From: Salinarimonas sp046292825
GTDB lineage: Bacteria; Pseudomonadota; Alphaproteobacteria; Rhizobiales; Beijerinckiaceae
DNA: 64,000 bases
Direction of reading: 5' to 3'
Assembly: GCF_046292825.1 (NCBI RefSeq)
Contig: NZ_JBKBQG010000001.1
Coordinates: forward strand, 186,001 to 250,000
Part shown: in pieces, positions 52,704 through 61,742 of the stretch
Layout of the letters: each line of letters begins with the position of its first letter
Numbering within the stretch: position 1 is the first letter of the stretch
Notes under the pieces: model-generated
What the model was told of the DNA's origin: nothing
The model's input: the letters and a program-made list of their open reading frames with translations, nothing else
The model's database searches: none
Program-made: the position numbers and the translations under genes

Positions 52704-52713
52704 TTGCGCGCAA
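52704..52713. promoter_or_regulatory. Palindrome in the LysR-amidohydrolase divergent region
   Basis: A perfect 10-base palindrome TTGCGCGCAA sits in an AT-richer stretch 47 bases before the LysR ATG and 128 bases before the amidohydrolase ATG. LysR regulators usually bind dyads in such divergent gaps, so it is a candidate site; nothing else supports it. Confidence 0.35.
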
Positions 52714-52759
52714 ATGATAAATTCTCCCCGTTCACTTGAGCTGTACTCAGGTATTTCCG

Positions 52760-53668
52760 ATGTCCAAACCGCCGCTGCGGGCGCTTCAGGTCTTCGAGGC
52801 GACGGCCCGCCTCGGCAGTGTGACGGAGGCTGCGGCGCAGCTCGGCGTCACGCCCTCTGCGATCAGCCATCAGTTGCGGGCTCTGGAGGATCATCTCGGC
52901 GTCCGCCTCTTCCACCGCATGAACCGACGAATCGTGCTGACCGACGCAGGGAGAACGTATGCCGGCCTGCTCGGCCAAGGTTTCGCACGGATCGACCGCG
53001 CGACGGACAACCTGCTCAAGGGTGGCGCCGGCGACGTGCTCACGCTCCACTGTCCGCCGAGCTTCGCCCCTGCTTGGCTCGTGCCCCGTCTCCGGCGCTT
53101 CGTCGCCGCCCATCCCGACATCGACCTGAGGATCCACGCGACGCCGGAGCCGCCCGCCTTCTTCCGAAGCGACACGGACGTCGAGATCCGCTATGGCGTC
53201 GGCGGCTGGCCGGGCCTCGAGACGGTCGAACTCATGCCGGACGTGGTCCTCCCCATGGCGGCACCGCCCCTCGCTGCGCGCCTGCCGGAGCATGCCCGGC
53301 CCGACGACATCTTCCGGCTGCCTCTCCTGCATTCCGAACGCACGCTCGTCTCCTGGGACCAGTGGGCGAGCTCATGCGGCTCCGCGACCACGGCGCCGAC
53401 CGGCGGGCTGCGTTTCGATCGCGCATACCTCGCTCTGCAGGCCGCGGAGGAGGGGCTCGGCGTCGCGCTCGAAACGCAGGTCTTCTCGCGGCCACTCCTC
53501 GACAGCGGCAGACTCGTTCCTCTCGTTCCTCCGGACTTCTGGCGCCCGGCAGGAGCTCACTACCTCGTCTTTCCTGCGATCTTCGCGGAGATCCCCAAGG
53601 TGAAGCGGTTTCGCGATTGGATCGTCGAGGAGGCCTCCGCGACCGCGCCGGCGCATCCGGAGCCGTGA
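52760..53668 (+). CDS. LysR-family regulator (GcvA type)
   Basis: A 302-residue regulator. The winged helix (about 5-65) opens with P-P-L-R-A-L-Q-V-F-E-A-T-A-R-L-G-S-V-T-E-A-A-A, as in GcvA-like members, and the effector domain extends to residue 295. ATG at 52760 gives the family-typical N-terminus; the upstream TTG at 52736 is less likely. Divergent from the amidohydrolase-TRAP operon, it probably activates that operon in response to the transported acid. Confidence 0.9.
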   Translation: MSKPPLRALQVFEATARLGSVTEAAAQLGVTPSAISHQLRALEDHLGVRLFHRMNRRIVLTDAGRTYAGLLGQGFARIDRATDNLLKGGAGDVLTLHCPPSFAPAWLVPRLRRFVAAHPDIDLRIHATPEPPAFFRSDTDVEIRYGVGGWPGLETVELMPDVVLPMAAPPLAARLPEHARPDDIFRLPLLHSERTLVSWDQWASSCGSATTAPTGGLRFDRAYLALQAAEEGLGVALETQVFSRPLLDSGRLVPLVPPDFWRPAGAHYLVFPAIFAEIPKVKRFRDWIVEEASATAPAHPEP

Positions 53669-53827
53669 CCGGAAGGGCGGGACGGATCTGCCGGGATCGG
53701 CGAGATCGGCTTTGCACGTCCCAAGGAGCCTGTCGGGCGCTCTCGTCGCGCAGGACGACGAGACGAGGAGGCCTGACGCGCATGGGACACGTCTCAGGCG
53801 GGTGGGGGGGGCCGAGCGCCTCTGGAT

Positions 53828-53992
53828 GGGAGAGACGAGGCTCGTCCCGCTCTTGCGCCCGTTCGCGAGCGCCTCCTCCACCGAGGAGAGGAGGCCCGCG
53901 CCCTCGTCGCGCAGATGGGTGACATAGAAGCCGTGGCCGCGACCGCGCGCGCACAGCCGCACGAGCTCGCTGGCCGGCGCGACGCGCGCCAT
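53828..53992 (-). pseudogene. Fragment of a D-aminoacylase (N-acyl-D-amino-acid deacylase)
   Basis: A roughly 55-codon internal piece reads A-P-A-S-E-L-V-R-L, then H-G-F-Y-V-T-H-L-R-D-E-G and S-V-E-E-A-L-A-N-G-R-K-S-G. This is the conserved metal-binding middle of D-aminoacylases (Y-x-T-H-x-R-x-E). Both flanks lose the match and contain no start or stop of a matching gene. It lies in the 410-base gap between the LysR gene and tctA and is the relic of a deleted gene. Confidence 0.6.
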
Positions 53993-54078
53993 CGCAGCTG
54001 GCGCAACGCCCGATCTCGCCGCCCATCTCGATCTCCGCGACCCGGCCGAGTAGCGTGCCGGGATGGCCTGGGATCCGG

Positions 54079-55611
54079 TCAGCCGCGCTTGCGCGCACGC
54101 ACGAGGCGCCCGGCGAGCCAAGTCTTCGCTCCGCCGTAGATCGGCGTCTGTACCAGGACGAGGAGCACGATCGCGCCGATCAGGACGAGGCTGATCGGGC
54201 GCGTCAGGAAGGGCGTGAGATCGCCTTGTCCAACCATGAGGGCGCGCCGCAGGTTCTCGTCCGCCATCGGCCCGAGCACCACCCCGATGACGAGCGGCGA
54301 GATCGGGTAGTGCATCTCCTGCAGGAAATAGGCGGCGATCCCGACCGCGAGCATCAGGTAGAGGTTCACGATCGACAGGCCGAGCGCGTAGGAGCCGATC
54401 ACCGCGAGCACGGCGACGACCGGCAGGAACAGGCTCGGCTCGATGCGCAGGAGCTTGACCACCTGACGCGCGAGCAGCATGCCGTTGATCCACATCGCCA
54501 GCGCGGCCAGCACCATGATCGCGGCGATCTCGACGAGGAAGGTCGGGCGCTCGATCGAGAGCATCGGGCCCGGCGTCAACCCGTGCAGCATCAGCGCGCC
54601 GAGCAGCATCACCGCGGGCGGGCTGCCGGGGATGCCGAGCGTGAGGAGCGGCATCAAGGCGCCGCCGACGCAGGCGTTGTTGGCCGTCTCCGCCGAGATC
54701 AGCCCGGCCGGATCGCCCTTGCCGAAATCCTGCGGATTGGCTGCGGTCGCCTTGGCCGTGCCGTAGGAGACCCAGCCGGCGATGTCCTCGCCGACGCCGG
54801 GCACGGCGCCGATCCCCACTCCGATGAGCCCCGAGCGGATCACGTGCTTGAGATTGGCGAGAAGCGTCCCGAGGCTCGGCAGGATCCGGCCGAGCTTCTG
54901 CATCTCGCGCGCGACCGAGCGCTCACGCAGCCCCTTGACGATCTGGGGTATCGCGAAGGCGCCGATCAGCACCGGCACGACCTCGAGCCCCTGGTCGAGC
55001 GCGGGCATGTCGAAGGTGAAGCGCGGGTAGAACATCAGCCGATCGCGGCCGATCGTCGACAGCGCGAGTCCGATGAAGCCGGCGATCCACCCCTTCACGA
55101 CGAGATCCAGGCTCTGCAGCGTGCCGGCGATCACGATGCCGAACAGCGCGAGCAGGAAGAATTCGTAGGAGGTGAAGCCGAGCGCCACCTCCACGATCAG
55201 CGGCGCGAGAACGACGAGGGCCAGCATGCCGACGATCGTCCCGATGAGCGAGGCGGTCGTCGTGAGGCCGAGCGCTCGTCCGCCCTCGCCGCGCAGAGCC
55301 ATCGGATAGCCGTCCATGGCCGAGGCGGCGGAGGCGGCCGTGCCGGGGATGTTGAGGAGGACCGCCGAATAGGAGCCGCCATAGATCGCGCCGACATACA
55401 TCGCGATGAGCGCGATGAGCGCGGTCTGGATGTCGAAGGAATAGGTCAGCGTCGCGAGAAGACCCACCCCGAGCGTGGCGGTCAGTCCCGGCAGCGCGCC
55501 GAAGGCGATGCCCATCAGGCTCGCGCCGATCAGGAGCGCCCAGTTCGACGGATGCGCGAGAATGCCGGTGATGGCGCCGAAGAAGGCCGCGAACTGGTCG
55601 AGGAGCGGCAT
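54079..55611 (-). CDS. tctA: Tripartite tricarboxylate transporter large permease (TctA)
   Basis: A 510-residue protein with about twelve membrane helices and the TctA signatures G-A-L-P-G-L-T-A-T-L-G near the N-terminus, Y-G-G-S-Y-S-A-V-L-L-N-I-P-G-T, and A-V-P-G-V-G-E-D-I-A-G-W in the second half. It is the transport subunit of a cation-coupled importer of carboxylates. It starts 9 bases after tctB. Confidence 0.95.
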   Translation of the reverse strand: MPLLDQFAAFFGAITGILAHPSNWALLIGASLMGIAFGALPGLTATLGVGLLATLTYSFDIQTALIALIAMYVGAIYGGSYSAVLLNIPGTAASAASAMDGYPMALRGEGGRALGLTTTASLIGTIVGMLALVVLAPLIVEVALGFTSYEFFLLALFGIVIAGTLQSLDLVVKGWIAGFIGLALSTIGRDRLMFYPRFTFDMPALDQGLEVVPVLIGAFAIPQIVKGLRERSVAREMQKLGRILPSLGTLLANLKHVIRSGLIGVGIGAVPGVGEDIAGWVSYGTAKATAANPQDFGKGDPAGLISAETANNACVGGALMPLLTLGIPGSPPAVMLLGALMLHGLTPGPMLSIERPTFLVEIAAIMVLAALAMWINGMLLARQVVKLLRIEPSLFLPVVAVLAVIGSYALGLSIVNLYLMLAVGIAAYFLQEMHYPISPLVIGVVLGPMADENLRRALMVGQGDLTPFLTRPISLVLIGAIVLLVLVQTPIYGGAKTWLAGRLVRARKRG

Positions 55612-55620
55612 TGCCTCGGC

Positions 55621-56376
55621 TCACCTGAACGCGTAGCGCACGCGTTCCATCGCCTCAACGAGGAGCCCCTCGCTCGGCAACGGAACCACGAGGCCGTACT
55701 TGAAGACGATCGAGACGAGGAGCGGCACGAGGATCGCGACGCCGAGGCCTTGCCGGAAGCGCGTTCTCGCTTTCGGGGTCGGACCGATCGCGAGCGCGCA
55801 GGCGGCGACGAGCACGAGCAACGCGGCGAGCACCGCGCCGTCGCGCCAGAAGGCTTCCGCGGTGCGCGGGCCGATCGGCGGACCCAACCAGGCGAAGACC
55901 ACGATCGCGCCGACGATGCCGACAAAGCCCACTAGCGCTCGGCGCGCGAGGCGGGGCACGCCGGTATGGTAGATCGCGACGAAGGCGAACAGCGTCGTCG
56001 CCGTGGCGATGGGAAAGTCGATCCGCGGAACGAGCGCGACGATGTAGCCGAAGAGGACGGCCGTGACGATCCAGACGTCCGCCGCGCCGCGCGCCGTGGC
56101 GAGCAGGGTCGGCACGCGGAGATCCGCGAGCGCCGCCCGAGCTCCGCCGCTCGCAATCGAGACCGCGAGGAGATAGGCCGACAGGAGGATCAGCATGCCG
56201 GCGACGATCAGGGGAAACAGAGCCGGCGAGACGTACCAGACGTTCCGCACTCCCGCGAAGCTGCCTTCCAGGGGGTAACCGAGCGCCTCGACGAGCATGC
56301 CCGTCGCGAGCGCGATCAGGAGGAGGGCCGTCCAGAAATCGGCCTTGCGGAGCCTGGCGACGGGCGGCTGTTCCAC
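55621..56376 (-). CDS. tctB: Tripartite tricarboxylate transporter small permease (TctB)
   Basis: A 251-residue membrane protein with four to six helices, longer than many TctB proteins (about 150-160), with an extra N-terminal helix pair. It begins with GTG (56376). Its gene order tctC-tctB-tctA and close spacing support the assignment more than sequence motifs do, since TctB is poorly conserved. Confidence 0.8.
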   Translation of the reverse strand: MEQPPVARLRKADFWTALLLIALATGMLVEALGYPLEGSFAGVRNVWYVSPALFPLIVAGMLILLSAYLLAVSIASGGARAALADLRVPTLLATARGAADVWIVTAVLFGYIVALVPRIDFPIATATTLFAFVAIYHTGVPRLARRALVGFVGIVGAIVVFAWLGPPIGPRTAEAFWRDGAVLAALLVLVAACALAIGPTPKARTRFRQGLGVAILVPLLVSIVFKYGLVVPLPSEGLLVEAMERVRYAFR

Positions 56377-56445
56377 GATCGGCCTCGCGCGGATGCGGTT
56401 ACGATGAGGACGGGCGAGGGGAGCGCGCGCTGCGCCCCCGCCGGC

Positions 56446-57453
56446 TCAGTCCCCGTTCGGGCGCGGGATGCCGAGGGTCTCGGGATCGACCGTCGTCGCG
56501 CCGAGCTCGTGCAGCGTCCAGGCGAACAGGCTCTCGAGGCGGGCGAATTCCTCGTTGGCCTCCTCGCCGTGCTTGCCGGAAATGCTGTAGTAATTGTCGC
56601 GTGCCCAGTTCTGCACCGCCTCCTCCTGGAGCGCCGCCTCGAAGGCTTCCCCGAGCCGGGCCTTGACCTCGTCGGGCGCGTCCGCACGTACCGCGACGCC
56701 GATCGATTGCGCGATCGGCAGGTGCTCGTCGAGCTTGGGATAGGCATCGAAGGCCGAGGCGATCTCGCCGACGCCCTCGAGCTCCATCGCATCCGGCGTC
56801 ATCATCGCGAGCGGACGCAGGCGCCCGGCGCGGATGAGCTGCTGCTGCTCGGCGATCGAGGTGAGCACGACCTGCACCTCGCCCGCCACCGCCGCGTTCT
56901 GCGCGGGCGCGGAGCCGTCGTAGGGGATGTAGTTGAAATCCGTGCCCGTGCCGCGCTCGAAGGCGAGCAGGTTGAGATGGTGGATCGAGCCCGCCGCGCT
57001 CGCGCCCGCGCGGATCGAGCCCGGCGCCGCGCGCGCCGCCTCGACGAGCTCCTCGAGGTTCTGCCAGGGCGCGTTGGCCGAGACCGAGAGGACGAGCGGC
57101 GAACCGCCGAAGATGAAGGGCTGCCAGACGTCGAAGCGCTGGTCCCACCCGCCCTGCACGCCGGCCGTGACGTTCGATTCCGAGATTCCGGCGAGGGTGT
57201 AGCCGTCCGTCGGCTGCGAGAACACGTAGCTCATGCCCGCCGAGCCGCCGACGCCGCCCGTGCGATTGACGACGTTGATGCGCACCGGCAGGTGCTTCTG
57301 CATCTCCGCCGCGAGCAGGCGGTTGATCGTGTCGGTGCCGCCGCCGGCGCCCCAGACGACGACCGTCGTGATGTCGCGCGTAGGGTAGTCCTGCGCCTGC
57401 GCCGCGAAGCCGGCGGCGAGGATGCCCGCGAGGGCGATCGAGACCGTGCGCAT
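56446..57453 (-). CDS. tctC: Tripartite tricarboxylate transporter receptor (TctC/Bug family)
   Basis: A 335-residue periplasmic receptor with a signal peptide (cleavage after A-A-Q-A, about 20). The Bug-type start is Y-P-T-R-D-I-T-T-V-V-V-W-G-A-G-G-G-T-D, with the ligand loops N-R-T-G-G-V-G-G-S-A-G and Y-I-P-Y-D-G. It binds a carboxylate for TctAB. GGAGGAAGG lies before the ATG. It is divergent from the SMP-30 operon, so both are probably induced together. Confidence 0.93.
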   Translation of the reverse strand: MRTVSIALAGILAAGFAAQAQDYPTRDITTVVVWGAGGGTDTINRLLAAEMQKHLPVRINVVNRTGGVGGSAGMSYVFSQPTDGYTLAGISESNVTAGVQGGWDQRFDVWQPFIFGGSPLVLSVSANAPWQNLEELVEAARAAPGSIRAGASAAGSIHHLNLLAFERGTGTDFNYIPYDGSAPAQNAAVAGEVQVVLTSIAEQQQLIRAGRLRPLAMMTPDAMELEGVGEIASAFDAYPKLDEHLPIAQSIGVAVRADAPDEVKARLGEAFEAALQEEAVQNWARDNYYSISGKHGEEANEEFARLESLFAWTLHELGATTVDPETLGIPRPNGD

Positions 57454-57510
57454 CTTCCTTCCTCCCTTTCGATCCCCGGCAGCCCTCTCGCGGGGCTTGA
57501 TCTGGCGTGG

Positions 57511-57538
57511 GGATATCGGTATCCATTTATGTATACGT
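57511..57538. promoter_or_regulatory. Two adjacent dyads in the tctC / SMP-30 divergent region
   Basis: GGATATCGGTATCC (57511-57524, perfect 5-bp arms) is followed by ATGTATACGT (57529-57538, perfect GTATAC core). They lie between the divergent starts. GntR/FadR-type regulators bind short dyads of the TGTATAC kind, and a GntR gene is in the adjacent operon, so these are candidate operators. Confidence 0.45.
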
Positions 57539-57560
57539 TAGCGCATGGAGCGTCAACAGG

Positions 57561-58580
57561 ATGATCCCGCTCTCGCAGCTCCGCCGGATCGGCTCGGGCC
57601 TCGTGCGGCCCGAATGCGTGATCGCGCACGCGAGCGGCGTCTTGCTCTGCGCCGACTGGGCGGGGGAGGGCGGGATCGCGCTCGTCGATCCGACGACGGG
57701 CGGCGTTTCGCGGGTCGAGGCGCGCGGCACGAACCGGCCGATGCGCCCGAACGGGATCGCGCTCGAGCCCGGCGGCAGCGTGCTCATGGCCGATCTCGGC
57801 GCGGAGAGCGGCGGCGTCTTCCGTCTGCATCCGGACGGCGCGGTCGAGCCCGTCATCGAGACCTTCGAGAGCCGCCCGCTGCCGCCGACGAACTTCGTCC
57901 ACCGCGACCCGCAGGGCGTGCTCTGGATCACGGTCAGCACGCGGCGAAGCCCGCGCGATCTCGGTTATCGGCCGAATGTCGACGACGGCTTCATCCTCCG
58001 CGCGGACGATCGCGACGTGCGCCTCGTCGCGGACGGGCTCGGCTACACGAACGAGTGCCATCTGACCCCGGACGGGCGCCATCTCTACGTCAACGAGACC
58101 TTCACGAGACGGCTGTCGCGCTTTCCGCTGCGCGCGGACGGCAGCCTGGGCGAAAAGGAGGTGGTCTGCGAGTTCGGCGAGGGCACCTTCCCCGACGGGC
58201 TCACTTTCGATGAACAGGGTGGCGTGTGGATCACGTCCATCGTCAGCAACCGCGTCATCCGCGTCGCCCCCGACGGCAGGACGGATCTGGTCCTCGAGGA
58301 CGCGGATTCCGACCATCTCGCCGAGGTCGAGCGCGCCTGGCGCGAGCATCGACTCGGCCGTCCCCATCTCGACAGGGCGCCCGCGGCCCGGTTGCGCAAC
58401 GTCTCGAGCCTCGCCTTCGGCGGCCCCGACCTGCGCATCGCCTATCTCGGCTGCCTTCTCGGCGACGCGATCGAAGCCTTCGAGGCGCCGATCCCCGGTG
58501 CCCCGCCGCCGCACTGGAACTTCCCCCTCGGAGCGCTCGCCGAGCGCCTGCCGACGCGCCCTCCGGAGACGACGTCATGA
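57561..58580 (+). CDS. SMP-30/gluconolactonase/LRE family protein
   Basis: A 339-residue six-bladed propeller. The N-terminal Glu ligand (V-R-P-E-C-V-I-A), Asn-bearing strand (G-Y-T-N-E-C-H-L-T-P-D-G), and Asp strand (T-F-P-D-G-L-T-F-D) follow the lactonase pattern. It is distinct from the 37488 copy. It likely opens a lactone produced or imported in this block. ATG at 57561 is used; its stop overlaps the next start (ATGA). Confidence 0.83.
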   Translation: MIPLSQLRRIGSGLVRPECVIAHASGVLLCADWAGEGGIALVDPTTGGVSRVEARGTNRPMRPNGIALEPGGSVLMADLGAESGGVFRLHPDGAVEPVIETFESRPLPPTNFVHRDPQGVLWITVSTRRSPRDLGYRPNVDDGFILRADDRDVRLVADGLGYTNECHLTPDGRHLYVNETFTRRLSRFPLRADGSLGEKEVVCEFGEGTFPDGLTFDEQGGVWITSIVSNRVIRVAPDGRTDLVLEDADSDHLAEVERAWREHRLGRPHLDRAPAARLRNVSSLAFGGPDLRIAYLGCLLGDAIEAFEAPIPGAPPPHWNFPLGALAERLPTRPPETTS

Positions 58581-59701
58581 ACGCGATCCCCTCGACGAGC
58601 TTCCACATCGCCGTCATGCCCGGCGACGGCATCGGCCACGAGGTCATGGCGCCGTGCATTGAGGTCGTCGAGGAAGCCGTCCGGCGCGCGGGCAATTTCG
58701 CCATGCGCTTCGAATGGCTGGAGGCCGGCGCCGACGCCTATGTGGCGACCGGCAGCGCGATGTCGAAGGCGACCTTCGACGCAGCCGCCCGCGCCGACGC
58801 GATCCTCCTCGGCGCCATGGGCCTGCCGCATATCCGCTATCCCGACGGCACCGAGATCGCCCCCCAACTCGATCTGCGCTTCGATCTCGACCTCTATGCC
58901 GGCGTGCGCCCGATCAGGACCATTCCCGGGGTCTCGAGCGTCCTGCGCGATCCGCGCGCGGAGAAGATCGACCTCGTGATCATCCGCGAATCGACGGAGG
59001 GCCTGTTCGCCTCGCGCGGCCGCGGCACGATCGAGGAGGATCGCGAGGCGCGCGAAACGATGGTGATCACCCGCGGCGTCTGCGAGCGCCTGTTCGACTT
59101 CTCGCTGCGCCTCGGGCAGCGGCGGCGGGCGAGCGGGGTCGGGCAGGGGCGGGTGACCTGCGTCGACAAGGCCAACGTGTTCACCTCGTTCGCCTTCTTC
59201 CGCAAGATCTTCGACGAGCGCGCCCGCGCCTTCCCCGATCTCTTGGCCGACCACGTCTATATCGACGCGAGCGCCCTGATGCTCGTGCTCAAGCCGTGGG
59301 AATTCGACGTGATGGTCACCGAGAACATGTTCGGCGACATCCTCTCCGATCTCGGGGCGGGGCTCGTCGGCGGCATGGGCTACGCGCCCTCGGCGGATGT
59401 CGGCGACACGCATGCCGTCTTCCAGCCCTGCCACGGCAGCGCGCCGGACATCGCTGGCCAGGGCAAGGCGAACCCGACCGCGATGTTCCTCTCCGCGGCG
59501 ATGATGCTCGATTGGCTCGGCGAGCGCCACGAAGTCGCGAGCGCCCGCAAGGCCGCCGCCCTGATCGAGGGCGCGGTCGACGCCGCCTTCGGCACGGGCC
59601 GGCTCGTCACCTGCGAGCGCGGCGGCGAGGCGGGGACGAGCGCCGTCGCGCGCGCCGTTCTCGAGGCCATGGCCTTCGTGTCGACGGAGGACCGGCCGTG
59701 A
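58577..59701 (+). CDS. Isocitrate/isopropylmalate-type beta-decarboxylating dehydrogenase (tartrate dehydrogenase-like)
   Basis: The 374-residue NAD(P)-dependent enzyme has the family blocks: P-G-D-G-I-G near residue 15, R-E-S-T-E-G-L-F for substrate binding, D-K-A-N-V-F-T-S, V-T-E-N-M-F-G-D-I-L-S-D with metal-binding Asp, and H-G-S-A-P-D-I-A-G-Q-G-K-A-N-P for cofactor. No leu genes are nearby, so it is a catabolic member acting on tartrate, malate derivatives or a related hydroxy acid. Translationally coupled on both sides. Confidence 0.88.
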   Translation: MNAIPSTSFHIAVMPGDGIGHEVMAPCIEVVEEAVRRAGNFAMRFEWLEAGADAYVATGSAMSKATFDAAARADAILLGAMGLPHIRYPDGTEIAPQLDLRFDLDLYAGVRPIRTIPGVSSVLRDPRAEKIDLVIIRESTEGLFASRGRGTIEEDREARETMVITRGVCERLFDFSLRLGQRRRASGVGQGRVTCVDKANVFTSFAFFRKIFDERARAFPDLLADHVYIDASALMLVLKPWEFDVMVTENMFGDILSDLGAGLVGGMGYAPSADVGDTHAVFQPCHGSAPDIAGQGKANPTAMFLSAAMMLDWLGERHEVASARKAAALIEGAVDAAFGTGRLVTCERGGEAGTSAVARAVLEAMAFVSTEDRP

Positions 59702-60729
59702 GGCGGCTGCGGGTCGCGACGATCGGCGCGGGCTATTTCGCGCGCTTCCACCACGAGGCGTGGGCGCGGCTCGACGACGTCGACCTGGTCGCGATCTGCG
59801 ATTCCGATCTCGACAAGGCGCGCGCCTCTGCCGCGGCGCACGGCGTCCCGGCCGCGTTCGCGGACGCGCGCGCGATGTGCGACGCGCTCGAGATCGACCT
59901 CCTCGACATAGCGACCCCTCCCGCCTCCCACCTCGCGCTCGTGTCGCTCGCCGCCGAGCGGGGCATCGCGGCGATCTGCCAGAAGGCCTTCTGCCGCGAT
60001 CTCGACGAGGCGCGGGAGGCCACCGCGATCGCGGAGGACGCGGGCATCCTTCTCGTCGTGCACGAGAATTTCCGCTTCCAGCCCTGGCATCGCGAGATCC
60101 GCGCGCAGATCGCGGCGGGCGCCGTCGGCCACGTCTACCAGGCCCATTTCCGCATGCGCCCGGGCGACGGGCGCGAGCCGCGGGCTTACCTCGACCGCCA
60201 GCCCTATTTTCAGAAGATGGAGCGCTTCCTCGTGCACGAGACGGGTATCCACTTCGTCGACACGTTCCGCTTCCTCTTCGGCGAGATCGTCGCAGTGAGC
60301 GCGCGGCTGTCGCGCCTCAATCCGGCGATCGCGGGGGAGGACAGCGGCCTCGTCTCGTTCGATTTCGCGAATGGCACCCGCGCGATCCTCGATGCGAACC
60401 GCCTCCTGGACCACCCGGCCGACAACCGACGCCTGACCATGGGGGAGATGCTCGTGGAAGGGGAAGCGAGCACGCTGCGGCTCGACGGCTACGGCCGTCT
60501 GTTCCGCCGCGGCTTCGGAGAGAACGAAGAGCGCGAAATCGCCTACCGATGGGAGAATCGCGGCTTTGCGGGCGACAGCGTGTTCTTGCTGCAGAGGCAT
60601 GTCGTGGACCATATTCTCACCGGCGAGCCGGTGTCCAACCGCGCGCGCGATTATCTCGCGAACCTCGCCGTGGAGGAGGCGATCTACCGCTCCTCTGCCC
60701 GCGGCGGGGAGACGATCGGGCTTCCATGA
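59698..60729 (+). CDS. Gfo/Idh/MocA-family oxidoreductase
   Basis: The 343-residue protein has an N-terminal Rossmann fold (V-A-T-I-G-A-G-Y-F-A, residues 6-15) and the catalytic-lysine loop reading C-Q-K-A-F instead of the usual E-K-P. An alpha/beta C-terminal domain has E-T-G-I-H-F-V-D-T-F-R. It probably oxidises or isomerises a sugar or polyol derivative. The GTG start overlaps the previous stop (GTGA); the end overlaps gntR by 4 bases. Confidence 0.87.
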   Translation: MRRLRVATIGAGYFARFHHEAWARLDDVDLVAICDSDLDKARASAAAHGVPAAFADARAMCDALEIDLLDIATPPASHLALVSLAAERGIAAICQKAFCRDLDEAREATAIAEDAGILLVVHENFRFQPWHREIRAQIAAGAVGHVYQAHFRMRPGDGREPRAYLDRQPYFQKMERFLVHETGIHFVDTFRFLFGEIVAVSARLSRLNPAIAGEDSGLVSFDFANGTRAILDANRLLDHPADNRRLTMGEMLVEGEASTLRLDGYGRLFRRGFGENEEREIAYRWENRGFAGDSVFLLQRHVVDHILTGEPVSNRARDYLANLAVEEAIYRSSARGGETIGLP

Positions 60730-61421
60730 CGAAAAGCAGCGCCGCCTCGACCGTGCCTGGTGACGAGCGCGTCTCGCTCACGATGCGCGCCTATTCGGAG
60801 ATCCGCCGCCGCATCCTCGACAACGAGCTGCCGGCGGGCTCGATCATGCTCGAGCAGGAGCTGGCCCTCCTCCTCGACATGAGCCGCACGCCCGTGCGCG
60901 AGGCGATGATCAGGCTCGCCAACGAGGGCATGGTCGAGATCCGCCCGCGCCACGGCATGCGCGTGCTGCCGATCTCGGCGGACGACATGCAGGAGATCTA
61001 CCAGATCCTCACCGCGCTCGAATCGGACGCCGCCGCGCGGATCGCCGATCGCGGCCTGCCCGCGGACGCGATCTGCGAGCTGAGGACGGCGGTCGCGGCG
61101 ATGGACGAGGCGCTCGCCCGCGACGACCTCAAGGCCTGGGCGCGCGCGGACGAGAGGTTTCACGCGGTCCTCATCGAGACCTGCGGCAACCGGCGCCTGC
61201 GCGACCTCGTGCACCAATTCTGGGACCAGACCTACCGCGTACGCATGGCGACGCTCAGCCTTCGTCCGCGCCCGACCGAATCGAACCGCGACCACCTCGC
61301 CCTCGTCGAAGCGATCGAGCGGCGCGACGCCGCCGCGGCCGCGCGCATCCACCGCGAACACCGTGTCCGCGCGGGCGCCATGCTCGTCGACCTCCTGCGC
61401 CGGGGGCCGAGCCAATTGTGA
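60726..61421 (+). CDS. GntR-family regulator (FCD/FadR subfamily)
   Basis: A 231-residue regulator. It has a winged helix (about 18-85: Y-S-E-I-R-R-R-I-L, then S-R-T-P-V-R-E-A-M-I-R-L) and an FCD effector domain (about 95-225) with the D-x-x-F-H and late H-R-x-H metal ligands. It lies inside the operon it presumably controls, and candidate operators are at 57511-57538. Confidence 0.92.
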   Translation: MTKSSAASTVPGDERVSLTMRAYSEIRRRILDNELPAGSIMLEQELALLLDMSRTPVREAMIRLANEGMVEIRPRHGMRVLPISADDMQEIYQILTALESDAAARIADRGLPADAICELRTAVAAMDEALARDDLKAWARADERFHAVLIETCGNRRLRDLVHQFWDQTYRVRMATLSLRPRPTESNRDHLALVEAIERRDAAAAARIHREHRVRAGAMLVDLLRRGPSQL

Positions 61422-61434
61422 GGGGAGAACGCCC

Positions 61435-61728
61435 GTGTTCGTGATCGTCGTCGATTTCGAGATCGCCAGAGAGAGCGCCGACGCCTTCATGGCGTTGATC
61501 CGCGAGAATGCCGAGGCTTCGCTGCGAGACGAACCCGGCTGCCTGCAATTCGACGTCTGCGTCGACGAGAGCGATGCCGCGAGCGTCTTCCTCTACGAGG
61601 TCTACGAGGACGAAGCGGCGTTCGAGGCGCATGTCGCGAGCCCGCATTACGCCCGCTTCGCCGCCGCGAGCGGCGAGCACGTGATCGACAAGCGCGTGCG
61701 CCGGCTCCTCCGCCGCGTGCCCGCTTGA
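61435..61728 (+). CDS. Antibiotic biosynthesis monooxygenase (ABM) domain protein
   Basis: The 97-residue protein is a dimeric alpha/beta-barrel of the YgiN/LsrG kind: an N-terminal V-V-D-F-E-I strand, N-A-E-A-S-L-R-D-E-P-G-C-L-Q-F-D-V, and F-L-Y-E-V-Y-E-D-E-A-A-F-E-A-H. Members oxidise quinols or isomerise phospho-sugars without a bound cofactor. GTG at 61435, preceded by GGGGAG, gives the typical length; ATG at 61363 lies inside gntR. Confidence 0.85.
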   Translation: MFVIVVDFEIARESADAFMALIRENAEASLRDEPGCLQFDVCVDESDAASVFLYEVYEDEAAFEAHVASPHYARFAAASGEHVIDKRVRRLLRRVPA

Positions 61729-61742
61729 AGCAGAGGCAGAAG

